This document shows, piece after piece, positions 52,973 through 61,981 of a stretch of DNA of 64,000 bases; position 1 is the first letter of the stretch, and each line of letters opens with the position of its first letter. The DNA comes from Novosphingobium ovatum (lineage in GTDB: Bacteria > Pseudomonadota > Alphaproteobacteria > Sphingomonadales > Sphingomonadaceae): assembly GCF_009909235.1 (NCBI RefSeq), contig NZ_JAAAPO010000001.1, positions 124,001 to 188,000 on the forward strand, written 5' to 3'. A program made the translations under genes and the position numbers. Under the pieces are notes generated by a model, which made no database searches, had not been told where the DNA came from, and was given only the letters and a program-made list of their open reading frames with translations.

Positions 52973-53986
52973 TCAGCGCCGCACGTCGCCCCCGCCATCG
53001 CCGTCAAAGGCCAGCACATCCGCGCGCGTGACCCGCAACCAGTCGCCATGCTGCGAATGTTTGAGCGCGTTCATCGCCAGCCCCAGCCGCGCCATCTGCG
53101 CCGCATCGCCGCCCTCCAGCCAGCCTGTCAGCACGCCAGCGGCAAAGGCATCGCCACTGCCCACGCGGTCGATGATATCGGTGATGGCGATATCGGCGGT
53201 CTGGTGGTGGTCACCGCGCCGGTCCACCCGCGCCGACAGGCGGTGATGGGTTTGGGTCATCGGCGTGCGCGCGGTGCTGGCCACCACCTGCAACCGTGGG
53301 AAAGTGGCAAAGGCGGCCTGTGCGGCTTCATGGCGGCGTTCGGGGCCATCGCCGGAAAAGGGCTTTTGCAACAACAGCGTCATGTCGCGGTGGTTGCCGA
53401 ACATGATGGTGGCGTGCTGCAACAGCTCCATCAGGATGGCGCGGGGCTGGCTGTCCCATGCCGACCACAGCCGCTCGCGATAATTGCAGTCAAAGCTGAT
53501 GGGGACATCGGCCGCCCGCGCCGCCGCGATCGCCGCGCGGGCCAGCGCCACGCCATTGGGCCCCAGCGCCGCCGTGATCCCCGACAGGTGCAACAGGCGG
53601 GCCCCCTGCAATGCGGAGGCAAAGTCGAAAGCCCCCGCATCCGCCGTGGCAAAGGCCGAGCCATCGCGGTCATAGGTGACCGCCGATGGCCGCAGCGAGG
53701 CGCCCGCTTCGAGAAAATACAGGCCCATCCGCCCGGGCGCGCGCAGGCAATGGCCGGTGTCGACCCCGGCACCGGCCAGCGCGCCCAGCACTTTGTCGCC
53801 CAGGGCGTTGGCCGGCAGCGCCGAGACATAGCGCGCCCCATGCCCCATTGCCCGCAACGCCACCGCGACATTGGCCTCCGCCCCGCCAACGGTGATGTCC
53901 AGCGCGCTGGCCTGTGTCAGCATCTGGCCGACCGGCGTGGTCAGGCGCAACAAGGGTTCGCCAAAACAGACGATGGTGCCGGTCAT
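52973..53986 (-). CDS. kdgK: 2-keto-3-deoxygluconate kinase
   Basis: KdgK phosphorylates 2-keto-3-deoxygluconate to KDPG in uronate catabolism. The 337-residue PfkB-type kinase has FGEPLLRLTTP at the start, GGAEANVAVALRAMG (sugar-binding), and the catalytic C-terminal DRVGSGDAFAAGVLTG with the anion-hole glycine and base aspartate. Start overlaps the uxuB stop by ATGA. It is the last gene of the gntR-uxaC-uxuB-kdgK operon. Confidence 0.92.
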   Translation of the reverse strand: MTGTIVCFGEPLLRLTTPVGQMLTQASALDITVGGAEANVAVALRAMGHGARYVSALPANALGDKVLGALAGAGVDTGHCLRAPGRMGLYFLEAGASLRPSAVTYDRDGSAFATADAGAFDFASALQGARLLHLSGITAALGPNGVALARAAIAAARAADVPISFDCNYRERLWSAWDSQPRAILMELLQHATIMFGNHRDMTLLLQKPFSGDGPERRHEAAQAAFATFPRLQVVASTARTPMTQTHHRLSARVDRRGDHHQTADIAITDIIDRVGSGDAFAAGVLTGWLEGGDAAQMARLGLAMNALKHSQHGDWLRVTRADVLAFDGDGGGDVRR

Positions 53987-55356
53987 GCGGTGATCTCCGG
54001 TTGCAGGGCGGCGATGTCCTCGGGCGTTGGCGTCCAGTCGCTGGCCAGCGGTCCGCCCGCGCCAAACAGGGCCGCCACAATGCCGCCGGGGCCGTGTTGC
54101 GCCCACAATGCGGCCAGATCGGCGGCCATCGGATCATCCACCGCGCCCCAATGCGCCCCATTGTCGCCGCGCACATGGCGCAGCCACGCGGCCAGCGCGG
54201 CACGGATCGCGGGACAGGCGCGCCCCCGCGCCTGATGCGCGGCCAGCGTCGCCAGCCAGCGCTGCGGGATCTTTTGGCTGCCGTCCATGGCGATCTGGAT
54301 CAGCCGGTGGTTCAGCGCCGGATTGGCAAAACGCGCCAGCAGCGCCACGGCATAGGCCGCCAGATCCATGCCCGGCGGCGCGGGGATGGTGGGTGCGGCC
54401 TCGTCCAGCATCAACCGGCGCACCAGATCGGCCAGATCCGGATCGCCCACCGCCTGATGCACATAGGCATATCCGCGCGCCAGCCCCAGATAGGCCAGCG
54501 CCGAATGCGCCCCGTTCAGCATCCGCAGCTTGGCCATTTCATAGGGGGCGACATCCGCGACGATCTGCGCGCCCACCTGATCCCACGCGGGGCGGGGGCC
54601 GGCAAAATCGTCCTCGATCACCCATTGGCTGAACGGTTCGGTCACCACCAGCCCTTCGTCGCGCAGGCCGGTCAGCGCGGCGGCCTCGGCCCGGTCGGTG
54701 TCGGTGGTGGCCGGGACGATGCGGTCGACCATGCTGTTGGGGCAGCGGCATTGGGTGTGGAACCAATCCACCAGATCGGGCGCGCGGGCGACCAAATAGG
54801 CGGTGATCAAGCGGTGCAATTGTCGCCCGTTATCGGCCAGATTGTCGCAGGACAACAGTGTCAACCCGCCGATCCCCGCCGCTTTGCGCCGGGCAAAGGC
54901 ATCGGCCAGCAGCGGATAGAACCCGCCCTCGGCCAGATCGAGGTCAAGGCTGCCATCGGGGCGGCGGCAGTAGCCTTTTTCGGTCACGGTAAAGGTGACC
55001 ATATGTGTTGATGGCGCGATCAGCATGATGGCGATGCTGGCGCGTTGCCGCGTGGCCAACAGCACCTCTGCCACACTGCCGATCTGTTGCAGCCGCGTGC
55101 CAGAGCCGGACTTTTCAGCCAGCATGTACAGGCCATCCTGCGGGTTCAACTGATCGCCCACATCGGGGCTGCGCAGCGATACGCCCGCGATCATCCAGTC
55201 GCCACCGGCCAGCGCCATTGCCCGGTCGGTGTACCACGCCTGATGCGCCCGCGTGAACGCGCCCAGCCCGAAATGCACGATCCCCACCCGTTTTGCCGCG
55301 CGGTCATAGGCGGGGGTCTGATCGCCGCCCCAGTGGCTGACAGACAGGCGGTTCAC
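53983..55356 (-). CDS. uxuB: Fructuronate reductase-like mannitol dehydrogenase family protein
   Basis: UxuB reduces D-fructuronate to D-mannonate with NADH. The 457-residue protein has the N-terminal Rossmann motif IVHFGLGAFTRAHQAWYTD and the family's catalytic lysine, asparagine and histidine in EMAKLRMLNGAHSALAYLG. In the operon after uxaC, fructuronate is the expected substrate; tagaturonate or mannitol are less likely. A GTG start at 55356 is chosen because it forms a GTGA overlap with the uxaC stop. Confidence 0.9.
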   Translation of the reverse strand: MNRLSVSHWGGDQTPAYDRAAKRVGIVHFGLGAFTRAHQAWYTDRAMALAGGDWMIAGVSLRSPDVGDQLNPQDGLYMLAEKSGSGTRLQQIGSVAEVLLATRQRASIAIMLIAPSTHMVTFTVTEKGYCRRPDGSLDLDLAEGGFYPLLADAFARRKAAGIGGLTLLSCDNLADNGRQLHRLITAYLVARAPDLVDWFHTQCRCPNSMVDRIVPATTDTDRAEAAALTGLRDEGLVVTEPFSQWVIEDDFAGPRPAWDQVGAQIVADVAPYEMAKLRMLNGAHSALAYLGLARGYAYVHQAVGDPDLADLVRRLMLDEAAPTIPAPPGMDLAAYAVALLARFANPALNHRLIQIAMDGSQKIPQRWLATLAAHQARGRACPAIRAALAAWLRHVRGDNGAHWGAVDDPMAADLAALWAQHGPGGIVAALFGAGGPLASDWTPTPEDIAALQPEITA

Positions 55357-56771
55357 AGCTTGTACGCCTGTTTGACCAGACCATAGGTCAGGGCATGGGC
55401 CAGTTCGGCGGCTTCCCAATCGGTGATGCGGTGTTCGGCCACCATTTGCGCCAAAAAGCCGCAGTCGATGCGCCGGGCCACGTCATGGCGCGCGGGAATC
55501 GACAAAAAGGCGCGCGTGTCATCGTTGAAGCCAACGGTGTTGTAGAATCCGGCGGTTTCGGTGGTGGCGTGGCGGAAGCGGCGCATCCCTTCGGGGCTGT
55601 CGTGGAACCACCATGCGGGGCCCAGTTTCAGGCAGGGGTAATGCCCGGCCAGCGGCGCCAGTTCGCGGGCATAGCTGCTTTCATCCAGCGTGAACAGGAT
55701 CACGCACAGGCGCGGGTCATTGCCAAACCGGTCCAGCAAGGGTTTGAGCGCGTGGACATATTCGGTGCGGATGGGGATGTCGGCGCCCTTGTCCCGGCCG
55801 TGGCGGGCGAACAGCGCGGCGTTGTGGTTGCGGAAGGATCCGGGGTGGATCTGCATCACCAGCCCGTCCTCGATGCTCATCGCGGCCATTTCGGTCAGCA
55901 TCTGGGCGCGGAACAATTCGGCCTCGGCCGGGGTGAAGCTGCCATGGGCGACCTTGGCAAACAGCGCTTCGGCCTGCGCCGGGGGCAGATCGGCGGTTTG
56001 GGCGGTGGGGTGGCCGTGATCGGTGCTGGTGGCCCCATGCGCCGCGAAATAGGCGCGGCGCTGGCGGTGGGCGGCCAGATAGCCGCTCCACGTCAGGCAA
56101 TCCTCGCCGGTGATCTGGCTGAACCGGGCCAGATTTGCCCGGAAACCGTCGAATTCGGGGTCCACCACCGGGTCGGGGCGATAGGCGGTGATGACGCGGC
56201 CCTGCCACACGCCCGCCGCATTGTCCGCCCGGATGGCGGCGTGGTGGGCCAGATCGTCCAGTGGGCTTTCGGTGGTGGCGATCACCTCGATGCCATAGCG
56301 GTCAAACAGGGCGCGCGGAGCAAAGGCGGGCGTGGCCAGCGCATCGGTGATCGTGTCGTAATACAGGTCGGCGGTTTGCGCGCACAGCATCACGTCCAGC
56401 CCGAAGACCTGTGTGAACACCCAATCCAGCCACATGCGCGACGGCGTACCGCGAAACAGGTGCCAGTTTTCGCCCAGAATGCGCCACGCCGCGCGCGGGT
56501 TGCGTTGGTCGGCGGGCACGCCAATGCCCAGATCGGTCAGCGCCACGCCCTGCGAATAGAGCATGCGAAACAGATAGTGGTCAGGCCGCAGCACTAGGTC
56601 GGTGGCATTGCCAAAGGGCGCATTGGTGGCAAACCATGCCGGATCGGTGTGGCCATGCGGACTGACGATCGGCAGGCCGGCGATTTCGGCGTATAATGCG
56701 CGTGCCACATCCCTGACCGCCGGGTCTGTCGGAAACAGGCGGTCGGGGTGCAGCTCTAACCTTTGCGACAT
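55353..56771 (-). CDS. uxaC: Glucuronate (uronate) isomerase
   Basis: UxaC converts D-glucuronate to D-fructuronate (and galacturonate to tagaturonate). The 472-residue protein has the expected length and motifs: LPIVSPHGHTDPAWFATNAP with zinc-binding histidines, RPDHYLFRMLYSQG, and MQIHPGSFRNHN. The ATG at 56771 fits the family; it lies 20 bases after the gntR stop, so the genes are one operon. Confidence 0.96.
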   Translation of the reverse strand: MSQRLELHPDRLFPTDPAVRDVARALYAEIAGLPIVSPHGHTDPAWFATNAPFGNATDLVLRPDHYLFRMLYSQGVALTDLGIGVPADQRNPRAAWRILGENWHLFRGTPSRMWLDWVFTQVFGLDVMLCAQTADLYYDTITDALATPAFAPRALFDRYGIEVIATTESPLDDLAHHAAIRADNAAGVWQGRVITAYRPDPVVDPEFDGFRANLARFSQITGEDCLTWSGYLAAHRQRRAYFAAHGATSTDHGHPTAQTADLPPAQAEALFAKVAHGSFTPAEAELFRAQMLTEMAAMSIEDGLVMQIHPGSFRNHNAALFARHGRDKGADIPIRTEYVHALKPLLDRFGNDPRLCVILFTLDESSYARELAPLAGHYPCLKLGPAWWFHDSPEGMRRFRHATTETAGFYNTVGFNDDTRAFLSIPARHDVARRIDCGFLAQMVAEHRITDWEAAELAHALTYGLVKQAYKL

Positions 56772-56791
56772 GGAATGCTTTCTGTTTTCAA

Positions 56792-57547
56792 TCAACTGGT
56801 GACGCGGGCATAGCGCTCGCGCCGGGCTTGCGAGGCGCGGCGCGCCTCCTGAATGGCCTTTTCCTCGGTGGCGAACAGCAGGCTGTCGAGCACGGCGGCC
56901 AGATGGGTGCGCATCGCCGCGCGGGCTGCGGCCGGGTCGCGGGCGCGCAAAGCGTCCAGCACGGCGGTGTGCTCTTCGACCACGGGTTTGATGTTGGCGC
57001 TGCGGGCTTTTTCGTGCAGCAGCGCGCTTTCGGGCGAAATGGCGCGCAGTTCCCACAAGCGCTCCACCGCCTCCAGCACGGCGCTGTTACGGGTGGCGCG
57101 GGCGATGGTCAGATGAAAGGCGCGGTCGGCCACTTCCGAACCGTGGGGGTTCTGGTTCTCGCGCTCGATTTCCCTGACCAATCCGTCCAGTTCGGCCAGT
57201 TCATCCTTGGTGATCTGAGTCGCGGCCAGCGCGGCCGCCTCGCCTTCGAACAACAGGCGGGCTTCGGTCAATTCAAAGGCGGAGATGTTGAAGCCGGGGA
57301 TGTCTTCCTTGCCGGGCAGCCGCTTGACATAAGCGCCCGATCCCACGCGTACCTCGACAAGGCCTTGAACTTCCAGCGCAATCACCGCCTCGCGCACGGT
57401 TGGGCGCGACACGTTGAATTGGGCGGACAATTCGCGCTCCGCGGGCAGGCGGTCGCCCACGGCATAACGCCCGCTGACAAGCTCATCCATCAAGCGACGC
57501 GCCAGATCCTGATACAGGCGGTCATGGCTGGGATGGGCTTCGGTCAT
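56792..57547 (-). CDS. GntR/FadR-family regulator of uronate catabolism
   Basis: The 251-residue regulator has an N-terminal winged helix (LARRLMDELVSGRYAVGDRL, SRPTVREAVIALE) and a C-terminal FCD ligand domain with metal-binding residues in DRAFHLTIARATRN and the later histidines of VEEHTAVL and RTHLAAVL. This is the FadR/UxuR/ExuR group that responds to uronates. It heads the uxaC-uxuB-kdgK operon and is divergent from manD. AGGAGA precedes the ATG at 57547. Confidence 0.93.
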   Translation of the reverse strand: MTEAHPSHDRLYQDLARRLMDELVSGRYAVGDRLPAERELSAQFNVSRPTVREAVIALEVQGLVEVRVGSGAYVKRLPGKEDIPGFNISAFELTEARLLFEGEAAALAATQITKDELAELDGLVREIERENQNPHGSEVADRAFHLTIARATRNSAVLEAVERLWELRAISPESALLHEKARSANIKPVVEEHTAVLDALRARDPAAARAAMRTHLAAVLDSLLFATEEKAIQEARRASQARRERYARVTS

Positions 57548-57604
57548 TCTGCATTCTCCTAAAATGGCCTTACCTCTTATTTCAAAATTGACAGGCCAGA
57601 TGGA

Positions 57605-57641
57605 ATTGGTCAAGAGTCTTGTCTAACATAAGCAGACCAAT
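57605..57641. promoter_or_regulatory. Candidate GntR operator in the gntR-manD intergenic region
   Basis: ATTGGTC (57605-57611) and GACCAAT (57635-57641) form an inverted repeat across 23 bases. The half-site ATTGGT/ACCAAT is that of FadR- and UxuR-type GntR regulators. An additional TTGAC/GTCAA pair lies at 57588-57592 and 57609-57613. The 9-mer GGATTGGTC also occurs at 61925-61933 before the third receptor. Confidence 0.5.
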
Positions 57642-57657
57642 CCGGAAACCTTGCGTC

Positions 57658-58866
57658 ATGAAAATCACATCTGCCCGCGTCATCGTCACCTGCCCGGGGC
57701 GCAATTTCGTCACCTTGAAGATCGAGACCGATCAGGGTGTTTATGGCATCGGCGATGCCACGCTGAACGGTCGGGAAAAGGCTGTTGTCAGCTATCTGGA
57801 GGACCATGTTGTCCCCTGTTTGATCGGCATGGATCCCCGGAATTCCGAGGATATCTGGCAATATCTGTACCGGGGCGCCTATTGGCGGCGAGGGCCGGTG
57901 ACGATGCGCGCGATTGCCGCTGTCGATGTCGCACTGTGGGATATCAAGGCCAAGATGGCGGGTATGCCGCTGTATCAGTTGCTGGGCGGACGCAGCCGCG
58001 ATGGCGTGATGGTCTATGGTCATGCCAATGGCGGCGACATTGCTGAAACGGTTGACGCGGTTGGGGCCTATATCGACATGGGTTACAAGGCGATCCGGGC
58101 GCAAACCGGTGTGCCGGGAGTCAAGGACGCCTATGGCGTGGGCCGGGGCAAGCTATATTATGAACCAGCGGACGCCGCATTGCCGAGTTTGACTGGTTGG
58201 GATACGCGCAAGGCGTTGAATTATGTTCCAAAACTGTTTGAAAAGCTGCGCGAGACCTATGGCTTTGATCATCATCTGTTGCACGATGGTCACCACCGCT
58301 ATTCCCCGACCGAGGCAGCGCAACTGGGCAAGGCGTTGGAGCCTTATAGCTTGTTTTGGTTGGAAGATGTTACTCCGGCCGAAAATCAGGAAGCGTTCAA
58401 GCTGATCCGCCAGCACACGACCACGCCCTTGGCCGTGGGGGAGATTTTCAACACGATCTGGGACGCCAAGGACCTGATTCAGAACCAGCTGATCGACTAT
58501 ATCCGGGCGACAATCGTGGGGGCAGGTGGCCTGACCCATTTACGCCGGATTGCCGATCTGGCGAGCCTTTATCAGATTCGCACCGGCTGCCACGGAGCGA
58601 CTGACTTGTCGCCGGTCACGATGGGGACGGCGCTGCATTTCGACACTTGGGTTCCGAATTTCGGCATTCAGGAATATATGCGCCATACCGCTGAAACGGA
58701 TGCGGTTTTCCCGCATGATTACCGCTTTGATCGCGGTATGCTGTATTGCGGCGAAGCGCCCGGCCACGGGGTGGATATCGATGAGCAACTGGCTGCCAAA
58801 TATCCGTACAAGCCTGCATATCTGCCGGTGGCGCGTTTGGAGGATGGCACCATGTGGAATTGGTAA
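57658..58866 (+). CDS. manD: D-mannonate dehydratase ManD
   Basis: ManD dehydrates D-mannonate to 2-keto-3-deoxygluconate. The 402-residue enolase-superfamily protein has the metal ligands Asp210, Glu236 and Glu262 and the catalytic Arg147, Tyr159 and His212, all at the numbers I recall for the N. aromaticivorans enzyme. The ATG at 57658 is the family start ([14 protein letters not shown]); an upstream frame start at 57619 lies in the operator region. It replaces the iron-dependent UxuA of E. coli in this pathway. Codon use is a little more AT-rich than in the neighbours. Confidence 0.97.
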   Translation: MKITSARVIVTCPGRNFVTLKIETDQGVYGIGDATLNGREKAVVSYLEDHVVPCLIGMDPRNSEDIWQYLYRGAYWRRGPVTMRAIAAVDVALWDIKAKMAGMPLYQLLGGRSRDGVMVYGHANGGDIAETVDAVGAYIDMGYKAIRAQTGVPGVKDAYGVGRGKLYYEPADAALPSLTGWDTRKALNYVPKLFEKLRETYGFDHHLLHDGHHRYSPTEAAQLGKALEPYSLFWLEDVTPAENQEAFKLIRQHTTTPLAVGEIFNTIWDAKDLIQNQLIDYIRATIVGAGGLTHLRRIADLASLYQIRTGCHGATDLSPVTMGTALHFDTWVPNFGIQEYMRHTAETDAVFPHDYRFDRGMLYCGEAPGHGVDIDEQLAAKYPYKPAYLPVARLEDGTMWNW

Positions 58867-58895
58867 GTCCACGTAGCCGAGTTCGCACAGTATTG

Positions 58896-58928
58896 AGGGC
58901 CAGCGCTGTTTTAGCCTGGCCCTTTTTG
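58896..58928 (+). terminator. Rho-independent terminator after manD
   Basis: AGGGCCAG (58896-58903) pairs perfectly with CTGGCCCT (58916-58923) around a 12-base loop, and TTTTTG follows. It ends the manD transcript 30 bases after the stop. Confidence 0.9.
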
Positions 58929-58950
58929 TTGGCGAAATGCCTGTGCGCAT

Positions 58951-58986
58951 GAAAAAAGGCGGGGCAGCCCCCTGCTACCCCGCCTT
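58951..58986 (-). terminator. Rho-independent terminator after the GH2 gene
   Basis: On the minus strand AAGGCGGGG/CCCCGCCTT (58956-58964 with 58978-58986) forms a nine-base stem and is followed by a run of T (58952-58957). It lies 22 bases past the GH2 stop and just beyond the manD terminator that faces it. Confidence 0.9.
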
Positions 58987-59007
58987 CCTCGCTCGCCGGA
59001 GAGCGAC

Positions 59008-61671
59008 TTATCGCCGATCGATCTCGATCGCCGAAACCATCGCTTCGCCGGAAACGGGTTTGAACGTCACGCGGACGGTGCCGTTGGATGTCACCGCAAA
59101 GGTCTTTTGAATGGCCCGAAGATCTTCGAATTCCTTCGCGGGATCATAGGCTTGCATTACGGTTTGACCATTGATCACAACGTCGAACGTGCCGCCTTTG
59201 GGGCGGGGACCTGACAGGAACCACAGTGATATCTTTGCCTGTCCGGCCGCGACCGGAATGGCATAAGAAAATGCACCGGATCGATAGGTCGCCATGGCAT
59301 CGCGCTCAACCGATCCTGCGATCGGCACGGCTTGGGCGGGACGGCCATAATCCGCCGGACGATCGGCACTACGGGCTTCGCCTCCCGTAAAAAATGTGTC
59401 AGAGCCAAAGCCGATCGTTCGCCCCTTGGCCGCGACAAGCGTCCCGGCATCAATGGCATAGTGTCGACTGCGCTCTTCATCCCATTGCCAAGTCGCCGAA
59501 TCTTGCGCGCGTCTGCCATTGGCAAACTGCCCTACGGCGCGCAGGCTGTTCTTGCCGACGTCCAACCGCACGCCCTTCCATTCGCATACCGCATTCGGGC
59601 AAGCGCTCCGCACGCCCAGCGATCGTCCATTCAGGTACAGAGTGGTATGTCGCGCATTGCTATAAATTTTCACATCGTTGCTTTGGTAGGCCCGGTCGAT
59701 GTAGCGCCGTCCATTGATATGCACTGTCGGGGCGGTAGTCCAATTGGCTTTATAGAAGAACCAAGCGTCCTTGCGGATCGCGCGGTCATAGGTCACCAGC
59801 CCTTTGGTATTGATGTCTTGTCCGTCACCTTCGGCTCGGATGGTGGTGGCAAAGTCGAAGGAATTCCATAACCAACTGGCATAGAGATAGGGGCGTGCCT
59901 TGATCGCCGCCCATGCCGTTTCGTGAATATAGCTTTGATATTCTTCGGGTTGTGTGCGGCCGCGAGAGTCGACCGGGGCGCCGAACACGTTGTCAGTGTG
60001 CATCGTGACCGCGCCGCCGGCGCCATATTCGGTGACAGAAAGCGGTTGGTGCGGACGGGTGGCGTGCAACTGGTCAAGCTGTGGACCGAGGTCATTTGCC
60101 GCGCCGAAATACCAGCCGAAATAGCGGTTTGCTCCGCCTAAATCAGTAACTTGCGAGACAACGGGGACCTGCACCGTTGCGTCAAACAGTCGACCTTCGC
60201 AACAGGTGGCAAGGGTGGTGGGCCGTGAGGGGTCCTCGGCATGGGCCAGACTGTTCAGTTCCTGCAGCAAGGGGATGGGGTCGGGCGTTTGGCCATTTGT
60301 CCGTCCGGTCAGAAACAGCGGCAATGAGTTGCCAAAATCGACCTCGTTGGCGATACCCCATGTTGCGACCGAGGCATGGTTGGCGTTCTGACGGATCAGT
60401 TCTTGCAACTGTTGGCGGGCGTTGGCGACCAGCGCGGGCGACGCGTCGGTGGCGTTGCCCTGTGTCCAGGCTGATACCAGTGGGATTTCATTCCACACGA
60501 TAAGGCCGACGCGATCGGCGATATCGTGAATGGTCTGACCATGCTGGTAATGGGTCAGCCGGATGGAGTTGACACCCATTTCGCGCATGATGGCCACATC
60601 GCGCTCGACGTCGGCGGGGGAAATGGCCCAGCCCTTGCCCTCGACGTCCTGATGATAGCCTACACCATGTAGCTGATAAGGCTTGTCATTCAGGAAGAAC
60701 CCGTGATCGGCGTCAAAGCGCATCGTGCGGATGCCAAAGGGGCGCTCGACCGTGTCGGTGATCTGGCCTTGGGCGTTCAGAACGGTGATCGACAAGCGGT
60801 AGAGGTAGGGATCAGCGACACCCGACCACAGGTGAGGGCGGGCGATGGTCAGATCCTGACTGACCACTTCATCAGCATTGGCGTTCAGCTTGATGTTGCG
60901 CAGGGTGCTGGCGACAACGCGTCCGTCGCGTCCGATCAGGCGGATGCGCAGCTTTGCGCCAACGGGCATGGCGTGGTCGTTGCGCAACTGTGCCGAAACG
61001 CGCAGATGGGCGATGTTATTCCTGATATTCAGCGTGGTAGCGCGAAATCCAGGGCCGCCATGATCGTCCATGGCCAGATGCAGCGGGGCAGTGGTGACCA
61101 GACGAACGGGGCGATACAATCCGCCATGGACGAAAAAGTCGCCGGTTAACGGCAGGATATCTGCGGTAGGGCTGTCGGCGGTGGGGCGGCTGTTGTCGAC
61201 GCGGACGGCCAGAACGTTGCGGACTCCGGGGCGCAAGGCCTTTGCGATGTTCAGGCGAAAGCGTGAAAAGCCACCCCGATGTTCCCCCAGATAGACGCCG
61301 TTCAGCCACACCTGCGCCACGCGGCTTGCGGCGTCGAATTCCAGCCAGTGACGGCTGTCGACGGTATCCACCGGGGCGTCGAAGCTGAGGCGATACCAGC
61401 CAACGCCCTGGTATTTATCGACGTTGGCAGCGGTGTTACGGCCCGTCCCAGTGCTGTCCAGATAGTAGCCGACGCGGTTCCAGCTATGGGGCACTTGCAC
61501 TTGCTGCCATGCGCTGTCGTCGAATTGAGGTTGGCTGGCGTCCGGCGCGTCCGCTTTTAGAAAACGCCAGCCTTTCGCCAAAGGCTGTTCGGCGCGCTGT
61601 GCCTGTGCCGCCGTGGCCATTCCCATCGCGGTCATCAACGCTGTTGCGGCCAAAACGCGGTGCCGTGCCAT
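59008..61671 (-). CDS. Secreted GH2 glycosidase, possible beta-glucuronidase
   Basis: The 887-residue protein has a signal peptide (about 1-25), two GH2 beta-sandwich domains around a (beta/alpha)8 barrel, and a C-terminal malectin-like carbohydrate-binding part (GFGSDTFFTGGEARSAD). The acid/base is Glu443 in ANEVD and the nucleophile Glu548 in SVTEYGAGG. Asn621-Thr-Lys623 lies where beta-glucuronidases have the NxK motif that reads the sugar carboxylate, but relatives annotated as beta-galactosidases carry N-x-K as well. The uronate genes next to it favour glucuronidase. AGGA precedes the ATG at 61671; the frame before it adds only nine residues. Confidence 0.88.
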   Translation of the reverse strand: MARHRVLAATALMTAMGMATAAQAQRAEQPLAKGWRFLKADAPDASQPQFDDSAWQQVQVPHSWNRVGYYLDSTGTGRNTAANVDKYQGVGWYRLSFDAPVDTVDSRHWLEFDAASRVAQVWLNGVYLGEHRGGFSRFRLNIAKALRPGVRNVLAVRVDNSRPTADSPTADILPLTGDFFVHGGLYRPVRLVTTAPLHLAMDDHGGPGFRATTLNIRNNIAHLRVSAQLRNDHAMPVGAKLRIRLIGRDGRVVASTLRNIKLNANADEVVSQDLTIARPHLWSGVADPYLYRLSITVLNAQGQITDTVERPFGIRTMRFDADHGFFLNDKPYQLHGVGYHQDVEGKGWAISPADVERDVAIMREMGVNSIRLTHYQHGQTIHDIADRVGLIVWNEIPLVSAWTQGNATDASPALVANARQQLQELIRQNANHASVATWGIANEVDFGNSLPLFLTGRTNGQTPDPIPLLQELNSLAHAEDPSRPTTLATCCEGRLFDATVQVPVVSQVTDLGGANRYFGWYFGAANDLGPQLDQLHATRPHQPLSVTEYGAGGAVTMHTDNVFGAPVDSRGRTQPEEYQSYIHETAWAAIKARPYLYASWLWNSFDFATTIRAEGDGQDINTKGLVTYDRAIRKDAWFFYKANWTTAPTVHINGRRYIDRAYQSNDVKIYSNARHTTLYLNGRSLGVRSACPNAVCEWKGVRLDVGKNSLRAVGQFANGRRAQDSATWQWDEERSRHYAIDAGTLVAAKGRTIGFGSDTFFTGGEARSADRPADYGRPAQAVPIAGSVERDAMATYRSGAFSYAIPVAAGQAKISLWFLSGPRPKGGTFDVVINGQTVMQAYDPAKEFEDLRAIQKTFAVTSNGTVRVTFKPVSGEAMVSAIEIDRR

Positions 61672-61981
61672 GATTGCTCGTCCTATCCCGTTGTGCATTG
61701 GCCAGACCTGTACGGCATTTTTCTCCGAACTTCAAGCAACTGGTCAGCCTGAAAATGCGTCAGATATCGGACAGATTCGGACGGTGTGGAAAATAGAAAT
61801 AACGTAAAAACAGCATTTTAAGGCATTTCCTTGATGGGTCGCTCCCTGCATCGCGGCGCGGAGAAGCTGTTCTTTTGTCGGCGCGGAGCCGTTGTCCGCG
61901 GACAATTGGCTTGACAGAATCGGTGGATTGGTCGAACTGCCGCCGCGAGGATTATCAGAGCCAATAAGCATGGAGGGGCCT
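61672..61981. other. Divergent intergenic region between GH2 and receptor genes
   Basis: This 310-base region has no gene. It must hold the promoters of both genes. A perfect 14-base palindrome lies at 61892-61905, TTGACA at 61911-61916, and GGATTGGTC at 61925-61933. No good -10 follows the TTGACA at the usual distance. Shorter repeats CGGACAG and CGGACGG occur near 61766-61780. Confidence 0.55.
61892..61905. promoter_or_regulatory. Perfect palindrome upstream of the third receptor gene
   Basis: TTGTCCGCGGACAA reads the same on both strands. It lies six bases before a TTGACA -35-like element and 77 bases before the receptor start, a fitting place for a repressor or activator. The TTGTC/GACAA arms resemble sites of FadR-type GntR regulators. 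Confidence 0.65.
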
